Under the pieces are notes generated by a model. It did not search any database, was not told the DNA's origin, and saw only the letters and a program-made list of their open reading frames with translations. DNA of 13,221 nt from Fidelibacterota bacterium. GTDB taxonomy: Bacteria > Fidelibacterota > Marinisomatia > Marinisomatales > CAZVFT01. The DNA lies in contig JACNLN010000140.1 of NCBI GenBank assembly GCA_014381485.1, forward strand, positions 1 to 13,221, written 5' to 3'. Positions within the stretch are counted from its first letter, which is position 1. Each line of letters begins with the position of its first letter. The position numbers were made by a program, and so were the translations under genes. This document shows positions 6,043-13,221 of this stretch, in pieces.

Positions 6043-9000
6043 ATGAAAGTGAAGTTAAATATTTTTAGTCCCCTACTTCGACAGAGCTCAGCACCGGTTT
6101 TTGAGATTCATATCTCCCGGGGTGCCCGGGATAGATATAATTTCGACCATTTTCTTTTCGCCACTGATGGTGAAGTGATTTTTAAGGATTTTAAGGCTGT
6201 TCGATATTTTACAAAAAAGTTGATACAGATTGATAACAAAGAAAAACCCTTTGAACAATCCATACTACGACAGAGCTCAGCACAGGTTTATGCCAGCGAT
6301 ATTTATGCTATGGGGCTTATTCATGAAATCCTGCACCATGTTATTTCCCAGTATAAAAAGCAGAAAAATCCTATAGTATTCCAAAATGCTCTGGAGTACA
6401 TAAATGGAAAACACGAACGTGAAGATCTCGACAATATTTTTCTTGAATTTATCGAGCAATTTCCTCCAGTTAATGTTTATAACAAGAACATTAACGCCCA
6501 AGAGTATTTAGAAGGTCAAACAGGAGGAGTTACCAACAGGGAAATTATTTTGGAGGAATTAGTTTTACTCTTGCTGGAAAATACCAGTCCAGCATTTCTT
6601 CCATATCAACAACTGTTTGATGATACTCATCTTCAGAAAAAGACGGACTATAGAAAAGTCATTGACGAACTAAAAATTTTCTTCGATCGTCAGCCTGTAT
6701 TTGGACCGGATAGTCAGAATCTCCTGGAGATGTTAAGAACTCCAGCTATTGTTATTCCCAATTCACTTCAGGGTCAGTTACAGTATATCAGGGATCGGTG
6801 GGGATATCTTCTTGGGGATTATATCAACCGTCTTCTGAGAGGGCTCGACTTTCTTGATGAAGAAAAGAAATCAAGGGGATTTGGACCAGGAGAAATACAG
6901 GTGTTGGAATTTAATGGAGAGGAGGAATATGAACGTTACAGTCCAGACATTGAATGGATGACCAATGTAGTAATGATTGCAAAACATATCTATGTCTGGC
7001 TGGATCAACTATCAAAAAAGTATCAACGATCCATTACTCGGTTGAATGATATTCCTGATGAGGAGTTGGATCGTCTGGCAGAATATGGTTTTATCGCTTT
7101 GTGGCTCATCGGTATATGGGAACGGAGCCTGGCTTCGAAAGAGATCAAACGAATGTGCGGAAATCCAGAGGCAGAGGCGTCGGCTTATTCATTACTGAAT
7201 TATGATATTTCTCACGACATCGGGGGGTGGGAAGCACTCAAAAACCTCCGCGAGAGATGTTGGCAACGGGGAATCCGTTTAGCGAGTGATATGGTTCCAA
7301 ATCATACAGGAATTGATTCAAAATGGGTGATAGAACACCCGGATTGGTTTATCTCTCTAGATCATTCTCCATTTCCCTCATATACATTTGAGGGTAGAAA
7401 TTTATCAAATGATAACCGTGTTGAAATATATCTTGAAGATCATTATTATAGTCGAGGTGATGCGGCTGTCGTGTTCAAACGGGTGGATCATTGGACCAGG
7501 AATGAAAAATATATTTACCACGGCAATGATGGGACATCCATGCCGTGGAATGACACAGCTCAATTGGATTTTTTAAACCCGGATGTTAGGGAAGCAGTAA
7601 TTCAGACAATTCTCCATGTAGTCCGGAACTTTCCAATTATCCGTTTTGACGCTGCCATGACCCTATCGAAAAAACACTATCAGCGACTTTGGTTTCCCGA
7701 ACCCGGAACGGGCAGTGATATCCCCTCCAGGGCGGAATATGGGGTATCTAGAAAAGAATTCAGGGAGAATATGCCAGGAGAGTTCTGGCGGGAAGTGGTG
7801 GATCGTGTGAATGCTGAAGTACCAGACACCCTTCTTCTTGCAGAGGCATTCTGGCTTATGGAAGGTTATTTCGTACGGACGCTTGGTATGCATCGGGTTT
7901 ACAACAGTGCTTTTATGAATATGCTGAAAATGGAGGAGAATGCTAAATACCGGCAGACCATTAAAAACACCCTTGAATTTGATCCGGAGATTCTGAAACG
8001 ATTTGTCAATTTTCTTAACAATCCTGACGAAGAAACTGCCGCCAAACAGTTCGGAAAGGGGGACAAATATTTTGGTGTGACGATGATGATGGTTACCATG
8101 CCTGGACTTCCCATGTTTGGTCACGGTCAAATTGAAGGATTCGAAGAGAAATACGGGATGGAATATAGACGAGCTTATTGGGATGAATATCCCGCTGAGT
8201 GGCTTATCCAGCGTCACATCGACGAGATATTTCCTGTGATTAAGAAACGGTATCTGTTTTCTGAGGTTAAAAACTTTCTTCTATATGATTTCTATGAAAC
8301 GAATGGTCCCGTTAATGAAAATGTTTTTGCCTATTCTAATCGATATGGAGGTGAACGGGCTTTGATTCTGTATAACAATGCCTACGAACCTGCCAGTGGT
8401 TGGGTCAGAATATCTGCTGCATATAACGACAAGCAAGCTAGTAACGAGCACAGGTATCTAAAGCAGAAAAACCTTGGAGAGGGATTAGACTTGACGAATT
8501 CTCCAAACCATTTTACCATTTTTCGTGAACACATTTCCGGACTTGAATTCATCCGGCGATCTGAAGATTTGTGTGAAAAGGGATTGTATGCTGAGCTGGA
8601 TGGATACCAATATCAGGTTTTCTGGGAGTTTCGAGAGGTTGGGGATAATGAGTTTCATCATTATGAAAAATTGTACAATTCACTTTCAGGGAAAGGCGTT
8701 CCCAGCATTGCCGAAGCAATGAAAAAGGTATCTACACGCCAAATGGATGTTCTCTTTCTTGCCGCTGAAGTGTCACCATTTTCAAAAGCTGGGGGTTTGG
8801 CAGATGTTGCAGGATCTTTACCTCAGGAATTGGTTAATAATGGAAAAAGTACAACGGTTATCTCTCCTTTATATTCACATGTTAACTTGGAAAAGTTCAA
8901 CATTCATCCTTATCCTGTCAAAGGGGCAATAAAGATGGGTGATATGACTTATCTATATGAAATTTATTATAAGGATTCTTCACCCAACGAGCCGGAATAC

Positions 9001-10176
9001 TTCTTTGTTCAAAATAATCATTTCTTCAATCGCTCAGGGATTTATGTTGACACAAATGGTGAAGGTTTTCCTGACAACAATGCCCGTTTCTTTTTCTTTC
9101 AGTACGTCATCCTGGATTTGATAAGAAAAGGGTATTTTTCTCCCGATTTGATCCACTGTAACGATCACCACACAGCACTTCTTCCCTGGATGTTACAGAA
9201 TCACCAAATTAAAATTCCAGCCATACTCACTGTTCACAATTTCCAGTATCAAGGGTGGTTTAGTAAAGAGGAATCGGCTTTGCTGGAAACCGTTGATAGG
9301 GATAATCTGGATAAGAGGAAGAAAGTTTATGATTCACTACAGATAGGAATTACTTCAGCAGATTGGATTAATACTGTGAGTCCCGAATATGTACACGAGT
9401 TGCAGAAAGATGAATCTCTCTCGTTTGGATTGTATACGTATATCAAAGCCAATCGCGCACGTTTTTCAGGAATATTGAATGGTGTGGATTATTCTACCTG
9501 GAACCCCGAAACAGATCCATTTTTAGAAAATCCTTATTCTAAAGATTCTTTAGAAGGGAAAAGGGTCAATAAGAAAATTTTATTAAAAGAATGTGGTTTC
9601 TCAGATGATTTAGATATTCCTGTTATTGGAATGATCTCGCGGTTGGTGGAATCAAAAGGATATGATCTCGTTCTTGGAATTCTGGATAAAATTATTCAGA
9701 CGGGAACCAGGGTAGTTTTTCTCGGGATAGGAGATTCGACAATAGCAGATGCTCTTCAGAAAAGAGGAAAAAAGTATCCAGAAAATATTTGTTATTTTCC
9801 ACATTTTGATGAGAAAATGGCTCATCGAATTGAAGCGGGGTCGGATATGTTCCTGATGCCTTCACGATTTGAACCGTGTGGGTTAAATCAGATTTACAGC
9901 CTGCGTTACGGGACGATTCCAATTGTCCATTTTACTGGAGGTTTGGCAGATACAGTTGCAAATTGGGATGGTAAGATGGGTACCGGATTTATTTTCAAGA
10001 CATATTCCGAAAGTGCTTTATTCCGAACTGTTTTACGAGCATTAAGATTGTATCGAAAGAAAAGAGAGTGGAAAGCTCTTATGATAAATGCAATGAAACA
10101 AAATTTTTCCTGGCATCGATCTGCTCGACAATATATTAAATTGTATAACAATATTTTAGGAGATATGTATGAATAA
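6043..10176 (+). CDS. glgA: GH13 amylase-like / GT5 glycogen synthase fusion
   Basis: One open frame of 1377 residues joins two enzymes. Residues 1 to about 300 are a mostly helical N-terminal region without a family I can name. From about 300 to 720 is a GH13 barrel: SAYSLLNYDISHDIGG (380-395), SDMVPNHTG (415-423), nucleophile D536 in RFDAAM, acid/base E601 in LLLAEAFW, and D662 in NNPDEE, where the usual His before the Asp is Pro. A beta domain follows to about 870. Residues 901-1377 form a complete glycogen synthase: 477 residues, as in E. coli GlgA, with K915 in SKAGGLADV (E. coli K15), HCNDHHTALLPW, TVHNFQYQGW, SRLVESKGYDL, and E1277 in PSRFEPCGLNQ (E. coli E377). The GT5 half should add ADP-glucose to glycogen; the GH13 half may trim, prime or rearrange chains, but its activity is not evident. 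The ATG has only a weak Shine-Dalgarno. The 3' end overlaps glgC by 8 bp. Cytoplasmic; no signal or membrane segment seen. Confidence 0.93.
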   Translation: MKVKLNIFSPLLRQSSAPVFEIHISRGARDRYNFDHFLFATDGEVIFKDFKAVRYFTKKLIQIDNKEKPFEQSILRQSSAQVYASDIYAMGLIHEILHHVISQYKKQKNPIVFQNALEYINGKHEREDLDNIFLEFIEQFPPVNVYNKNINAQEYLEGQTGGVTNREIILEELVLLLLENTSPAFLPYQQLFDDTHLQKKTDYRKVIDELKIFFDRQPVFGPDSQNLLEMLRTPAIVIPNSLQGQLQYIRDRWGYLLGDYINRLLRGLDFLDEEKKSRGFGPGEIQVLEFNGEEEYERYSPDIEWMTNVVMIAKHIYVWLDQLSKKYQRSITRLNDIPDEELDRLAEYGFIALWLIGIWERSLASKEIKRMCGNPEAEASAYSLLNYDISHDIGGWEALKNLRERCWQRGIRLASDMVPNHTGIDSKWVIEHPDWFISLDHSPFPSYTFEGRNLSNDNRVEIYLEDHYYSRGDAAVVFKRVDHWTRNEKYIYHGNDGTSMPWNDTAQLDFLNPDVREAVIQTILHVVRNFPIIRFDAAMTLSKKHYQRLWFPEPGTGSDIPSRAEYGVSRKEFRENMPGEFWREVVDRVNAEVPDTLLLAEAFWLMEGYFVRTLGMHRVYNSAFMNMLKMEENAKYRQTIKNTLEFDPEILKRFVNFLNNPDEETAAKQFGKGDKYFGVTMMMVTMPGLPMFGHGQIEGFEEKYGMEYRRAYWDEYPAEWLIQRHIDEIFPVIKKRYLFSEVKNFLLYDFYETNGPVNENVFAYSNRYGGERALILYNNAYEPASGWVRISAAYNDKQASNEHRYLKQKNLGEGLDLTNSPNHFTIFREHISGLEFIRRSEDLCEKGLYAELDGYQYQVFWEFREVGDNEFHHYEKLYNSLSGKGVPSIAEAMKKVSTRQMDVLFLAAEVSPFSKAGGLADVAGSLPQELVNNGKSTTVISPLYSHVNLEKFNIHPYPVKGAIKMGDMTYLYEIYYKDSSPNEPEYFFVQNNHFFNRSGIYVDTNGEGFPDNNARFFFFQYVILDLIRKGYFSPDLIHCNDHHTALLPWMLQNHQIKIPAILTVHNFQYQGWFSKEESALLETVDRDNLDKRKKVYDSLQIGITSADWINTVSPEYVHELQKDESLSFGLYTYIKANRARFSGILNGVDYSTWNPETDPFLENPYSKDSLEGKRVNKKILLKECGFSDDLDIPVIGMISRLVESKGYDLVLGILDKIIQTGTRVVFLGIGDSTIADALQKRGKKYPENICYFPHFDEKMAHRIEAGSDMFLMPSRFEPCGLNQIYSLRYGTIPIVHFTGGLADTVANWDGKMGTGFIFKTYSESALFRTVLRALRLYRKKREWKALMINAMKQNFSWHRSARQYIKLYNNILGDMYE
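6079..6094 (+). repeat. 16-bp in-frame direct repeat, copy 1
   Basis: CGACAGAGCTCAGCAC recurs exactly at 6268-6283, 189 bp (63 codons) later in the same frame. With flanks, about 29 nt differ at only three positions. It encodes RQSSAPVF (residues 13-20) near the start of the fusion protein. Confidence 0.9.
6268..6283 (+). repeat. 16-bp in-frame direct repeat, copy 2
   Basis: This second exact copy of the repeat at 6079-6094 encodes RQSSAQVY (residues 76-83) of the GH13-GT5 fusion. Identity at the DNA level, third codon positions included, suggests a recent local duplication or gene conversion more than protein-level selection alone. Confidence 0.9.
10158..10164 (+). promoter_or_regulatory. 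Ribosome binding site of glgC
   Basis: AGGAGAT lies just before the glgC ATG at 10169, within the last codons of the fusion gene. It supports this start and coupled translation over the 8-bp overlap. Confidence 0.7.
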
Positions 10177-11401
10177 CTCATTGAAATTGTATGCTATTAT
10201 TTTGGGTGGTGGTCGGGGAGAACGTCTCTTTCCTCTGACAAGGGACAGAGCAAAACCAGCCGTACCCATCGGGGGGAAATATCGATTGGTTGATATTCCT
10301 CTCAGCAACTGTATCAATTCTGGTATTAAACAGATTCGTATACTAACACAATTTAACACAACATCTCTCCACAGGCATATTTTCCAGACATATACATTTG
10401 ATATCTTTAGTCAGGGTAACATTGAGATTTTGGCAGCACAGCAGTCACTGGAAGGTGGGGATTGGTTTCATGGAACAGCTGATGCAGTGAGGTCCTACTG
10501 GAAGCGTTTTTCTCAGCTGGATGCATCTCATTTCATCATTTTAGCAGGTGACCACCTTTATCGTATGGATTATTTGGACTTTTTCCGTTTTCATATTGAA
10601 TCTAACGCAGATATTACTGTGGCGGTAAAACCGATGCCTGTCTCCCTGGCTCACCAGCTGGGAGTGTTAAAAACCGATAAAAATAGCAGGATTATCAAGT
10701 TTGTGGAAAAACCTCAAACAGAGGAGGATATCGAAGATTTACTTGATACCGATACCCGGAAAGATCAGGTTTTATCCTCGATGGGAATCTATATCTTTCG
10801 TAAGGAGGTGTTGGATGAAGCTCTATCCCTCGAAGGGAACGATTTTGGAAGAGACATCATTCCGGCGTCCATTAAACATTTTTGTACAACAGCATACAGG
10901 TTTGATGGATACTGGGAAGATATTGGGACGATTGGTACTTTTTTCAAGGCAAATATGGATTTAACGGAAAAGAAATCGGCTTTCACATTTTATGATCCTC
11001 AACAACCCATCTACACTCACCCTCGTTTTTTACCAGGGAGTCATCTCACTGAAGCAGGAATCTATAACTCTATTATTTCTGAAGGCACAAGAATTGGAAA
11101 AGCAACCATTAGACATTCAATTCTTGGGTTGCGAAGTGTTGTTCAAGACGGAGTATCTATGGAACAGACATATCTTATGGGAGCGGATTATTATGATTCT
11201 GATGGGGATATTCCACTGGGAATTGGTGAAGGAAGTAAGTTAAAGAAAGTGATTCTGGATAAAAATGTCCGAGTAGGGAAAAATGTGATTTTGGAAAATC
11301 GGGAGGGTATTGAAAATAATGATGATACTCTCTACTGTATTCGTGATAGGATTATTGTAATTCCAAGAGGGACAGTGATCCCGGATGATACCATTTTGTA
11401 G
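10169..11401 (+). CDS. glgC: Glucose-1-phosphate adenylyltransferase (ADP-glucose pyrophosphorylase)
   Basis: This enzyme makes ADP-glucose from ATP and glucose-1-phosphate, the committed step of bacterial glycogen synthesis and the substrate of the GT5 domain encoded just upstream. The nucleotidyltransferase domain shows IILGGGRGERLFPLT (10-24), AKPAVPIGGKYRLVDIPLSN (28-47), GTADAV (102-107), LAGDHLYRMDY (125-135, with the catalytic Asp D128), FVEKP (178-182, with the sugar-phosphate Lys K181) and DGYWEDIGT (246-254). The C-terminal part (about 285-410) has the hexapeptide-like turns of the left-handed beta-helix domain that mediates oligomerisation and allostery. At 410 residues it is slightly shorter than E. 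coli GlgC (431), mainly from a short N-terminus. It overlaps the fusion gene by 8 bp and has a good Shine-Dalgarno. Confidence 0.97.
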   Translation: MNNSLKLYAIILGGGRGERLFPLTRDRAKPAVPIGGKYRLVDIPLSNCINSGIKQIRILTQFNTTSLHRHIFQTYTFDIFSQGNIEILAAQQSLEGGDWFHGTADAVRSYWKRFSQLDASHFIILAGDHLYRMDYLDFFRFHIESNADITVAVKPMPVSLAHQLGVLKTDKNSRIIKFVEKPQTEEDIEDLLDTDTRKDQVLSSMGIYIFRKEVLDEALSLEGNDFGRDIIPASIKHFCTTAYRFDGYWEDIGTIGTFFKANMDLTEKKSAFTFYDPQQPIYTHPRFLPGSHLTEAGIYNSIISEGTRIGKATIRHSILGLRSVVQDGVSMEQTYLMGADYYDSDGDIPLGIGEGSKLKKVILDKNVRVGKNVILENREGIENNDDTLYCIRDRIIVIPRGTVIPDDTIL

Positions 11402-11404
11402 TTC

Positions 11405-11412
11405 AGAGGAGA
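11405..11412 (+). promoter_or_regulatory. Ribosome binding site of the symporter gene
   Basis: AGAGGAGA ends 7 nt before the ATG at 11420, the clearest Shine-Dalgarno in the window. It fixes the start of the partial gene downstream. Confidence 0.8.
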
Positions 11413-11419
11413 ATTATCT

Positions 11420-13221
11420 ATGCATATCATTGATTTTACCATTATCGGTATCTACCTGACAGCCATTGTTTTCATTGGTCTGTACATGCAACGGAAAGCT
11501 TCGCGGGGGATTGATTCATACTTCCTCGGAAACCGCAAACTGCCGTGGTGGGCGCTGGCTTCATCGGGAATGTCCTCCAATCTTGATATCAGCGGTACGA
11601 TGATTATTGCTGCCTTGATCTACGCCTTGGGAGCCAAGGGATTTTACATAGAACTTCGCGGCGGAGTCACGTTAATCATGGCCTTTCTCATGATTTATAT
11701 GGGCAAGTGGAATCGTCGTTCCGGTGCCATGACGCTGGCAGAATGGATGGAACTGCGATTCGGCAAAGGAACGCAGGGGCAGGCAGCACGACTGATTGCA
11801 GCCGTTTCTGCTATCATTATGACGATTGCTATGGTAACATATTTTGCACTGGGCGGTGGGAAATTCCTCGATACTTTCCTTGGCATTGAAAATTATCTTG
11901 GACTGCCATCTGAATTCTGGGCTGCCACTTTGCTAATTGCTGTTGCGATGATTTATACCGTAGCATCCGGTCTTTATGGTGTGGTCTGGACTGATGTATT
12001 TCAGGGTTTCCTTATTTTCGCTGCCATTGTCTATATGGCAGTTAAGGCAATTGGGATTACGCTCCCGGATGAATTCACTATTTCTCTGCCGATAATGGAA
12101 AGTGCCGGCGGTGGTTTTCAAAGATTCTCAACAACACTCAAAGAATGGACCAGTATTCTGCCAACGTCACGTCTGTCTATAGACCAATATTCACAATACT
12201 CCATCTATAACCTGTTCGGCGTTGCCATCATGTTTTACCTGATGAAAGTTATTTTAGAAGGTTCCGGTGGCACCGGTAATTACATGCTTCAGCGTTATTT
12301 TGCAGCAAAAGATGACCGTGAAGCCGGATTGCTTAGTGCATTCTGGGTATTCCTTCTGTCTTTCCGCTGGGTATTTATTGGTGCAATTGCCATCATCGGT
12401 GTGTCCCTGGGAACGAAAATATCAGATCCGGAACTTGTTCTGCCGGCAGTAGTGGAAACCCTGCCAATCGGCATCAAGGGGTTTTTGGTGGCAGGACTGA
12501 TGGCAGCCGGAATGTCCACATTTGATTCTACCGTGAATGCCGGAGCAGCTTACTGGGTGAAGGATATCTACAAACTGTACATCAATCCCGAAGCCACAGA
12601 AAAGAAAATGATGTTCCACAGTTATTTGGCTTCCATTCTGATTGTTGTATTTGGTTTAGGACTCATGCTGGTGTTTAAAAACATCAATGCCGTCTGGGGA
12701 TGGATCACCATGAGTATCGGTTCAGGGCTGCTGATCCCGATGCTACTTCGCTGGTACTGGAGTCGGATGAACGGCTGGGGGTTTGTCTGGGGAACTCTTT
12801 CAGGTATGATAGCTGCCATTGTGTTTAAAGCTATTGCTCCGGAAGGAGTAACAGAATATGCCATGTTTGCTGTAGCAACCTCTGCTTCTCTGATTGGTAC
12901 AATTATTGGAACATTATCTACGACTCCCACTGAAGAAAATGTTTTACAACATTTCTACAGAAAAACAAGACCTTTCGGAACATGGTCACGATTCAAAAAA
13001 ACACTTTCAACATATCACAGAAGCGCTGTTGATGCTGAAAACCGTCGTGATATTATGTCGACATTTCTGGCAGTTCCTTGGCAGGTGGTCTTTTTCCTTT
13101 TCATGATGAGCCTGATGTTTAAAACGTGGGGAAATGTATCTGTGTTAGGTATCACATTGATTCTGCTAACAGTATGCTTATATTTTAGTTGGTTCAGGCA
13201 TCTATCCACTGAAGTAAAAGT
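11420..13221 (+). CDS. Sodium:solute symporter (SSS family), 3' end outside window
   Basis: An open frame of 600 codons reaches the right edge without a stop, so the end is missing. It is an inner-membrane, many-helix transporter that would use a sodium gradient for uptake. The first helix is followed by the family segment DSYFLGNRKLPWWALASSGM (32-51) and SSNLDISGT (52-60), where SSS proteins unwind helix 1 around the substrate. GLMAAGMSTFDSTVNAGAAY (359-378) plus KDIYK matches the sodium-binding helix 8 region, with S366, T367, S370 and T371 as likely ligands. A cytoplasmic stretch with HFYRKTRPFGTW (511-522) and further helices form a C-terminal extension seen in larger SSS members. The substrate cannot be read off; a sugar is suggested by position 18 bp after glgC. 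Codon use and GC differ clearly from the upstream genes (more CTG, GCC, GGC, ATC), so the gene may have a different history or a higher expression level. Confidence 0.92.
   Translation, partial: MHIIDFTIIGIYLTAIVFIGLYMQRKASRGIDSYFLGNRKLPWWALASSGMSSNLDISGTMIIAALIYALGAKGFYIELRGGVTLIMAFLMIYMGKWNRRSGAMTLAEWMELRFGKGTQGQAARLIAAVSAIIMTIAMVTYFALGGGKFLDTFLGIENYLGLPSEFWAATLLIAVAMIYTVASGLYGVVWTDVFQGFLIFAAIVYMAVKAIGITLPDEFTISLPIMESAGGGFQRFSTTLKEWTSILPTSRLSIDQYSQYSIYNLFGVAIMFYLMKVILEGSGGTGNYMLQRYFAAKDDREAGLLSAFWVFLLSFRWVFIGAIAIIGVSLGTKISDPELVLPAVVETLPIGIKGFLVAGLMAAGMSTFDSTVNAGAAYWVKDIYKLYINPEATEKKMMFHSYLASILIVVFGLGLMLVFKNINAVWGWITMSIGSGLLIPMLLRWYWSRMNGWGFVWGTLSGMIAAIVFKAIAPEGVTEYAMFAVATSASLIGTIIGTLSTTPTEENVLQHFYRKTRPFGTWSRFKKTLSTYHRSAVDAENRRDIMSTFLAVPWQVVFFLFMMSLMFKTWGNVSVLGITLILLTVCLYFSWFRHLSTEVK

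Noticed and set aside
7663..8217. 184-residue minus-strand open frame
   Set aside because: It lies wholly antisense to the catalytic core of the GH13 module, has no recognisable domains, and is a shadow of the conserved plus-strand gene.
10802..10964. AAGGAGGTG followed by an out-of-frame ATG (10815) with about 50 codons open inside glgC
   Set aside because: It overlaps a strongly conserved coding frame (RKEVLDEA) and the alternative product resembles nothing; the SD match follows from Lys-Glu-Val codons.

Overview
The window is a bacterial glycogen/maltodextrin locus of moderate-to-low GC. The gene style suggests a Gram-negative bacterium of the FCB superphylum (Ignavibacteria, Calditrichota or Marinimicrobia-like): AT-rich intergenic DNA, several genes without a clear Shine-Dalgarno, a bacterial TrmB-type regulator, and a large glycogen-synthase fusion. 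This placement is inference; there is no rRNA or taxonomic marker in the window.

Layout. Bases 1-1724 (minus strand) hold most of an exported GH13 alpha-amylase-type hydrolase whose 3' end runs off the left edge. A 249-bp divergent intergenic region (1725-1973) follows. It carries two copies of one palindrome, GTAACTC-N6-GAGTTAC (the second has one mismatch), one near the probable start of each divergent transcript. On the plus strand come a TrmB-family sugar-sensing repressor/activator (1974-2798), malQ 4-alpha-glucanotransferase (2801-4339), a short-form glgP alpha-glucan phosphorylase (4369-6021), a 1377-residue fusion of a GH13 amylase-like module with a complete GT5 glycogen synthase (6043-10176), glgC ADP-glucose pyrophosphorylase (10169-11401), and a sodium:solute symporter running off the right edge (11420-13221). 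Gaps between plus-strand genes are 2, 29, 21, -8 and 18 bp, so they look like one operon.

How the genes fit together. The exported amylase would cut outside alpha-glucan to oligosaccharides. The symporter may import a sugar product, although its substrate cannot be read from the sequence. MalQ and GlgP would process maltodextrins and glycogen to glucose and glucose-1-phosphate. GlgC turns glucose-1-phosphate into ADP-glucose, and the GT5 half of the fusion polymerises it. The TrmB-like protein, encoded first, is the obvious candidate to bind the two shared palindromes and coordinate both directions. No branching enzyme (glgB) is present in the window.

Most notable points: the GH13-GT5 fusion, the paired operators, a 16-bp in-frame repeat inside the fusion gene, and the clear rise in GC and change in codon use at the symporter gene. 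No RNA genes, mobile elements, CRISPR arrays or convincing intrinsic terminators were seen.
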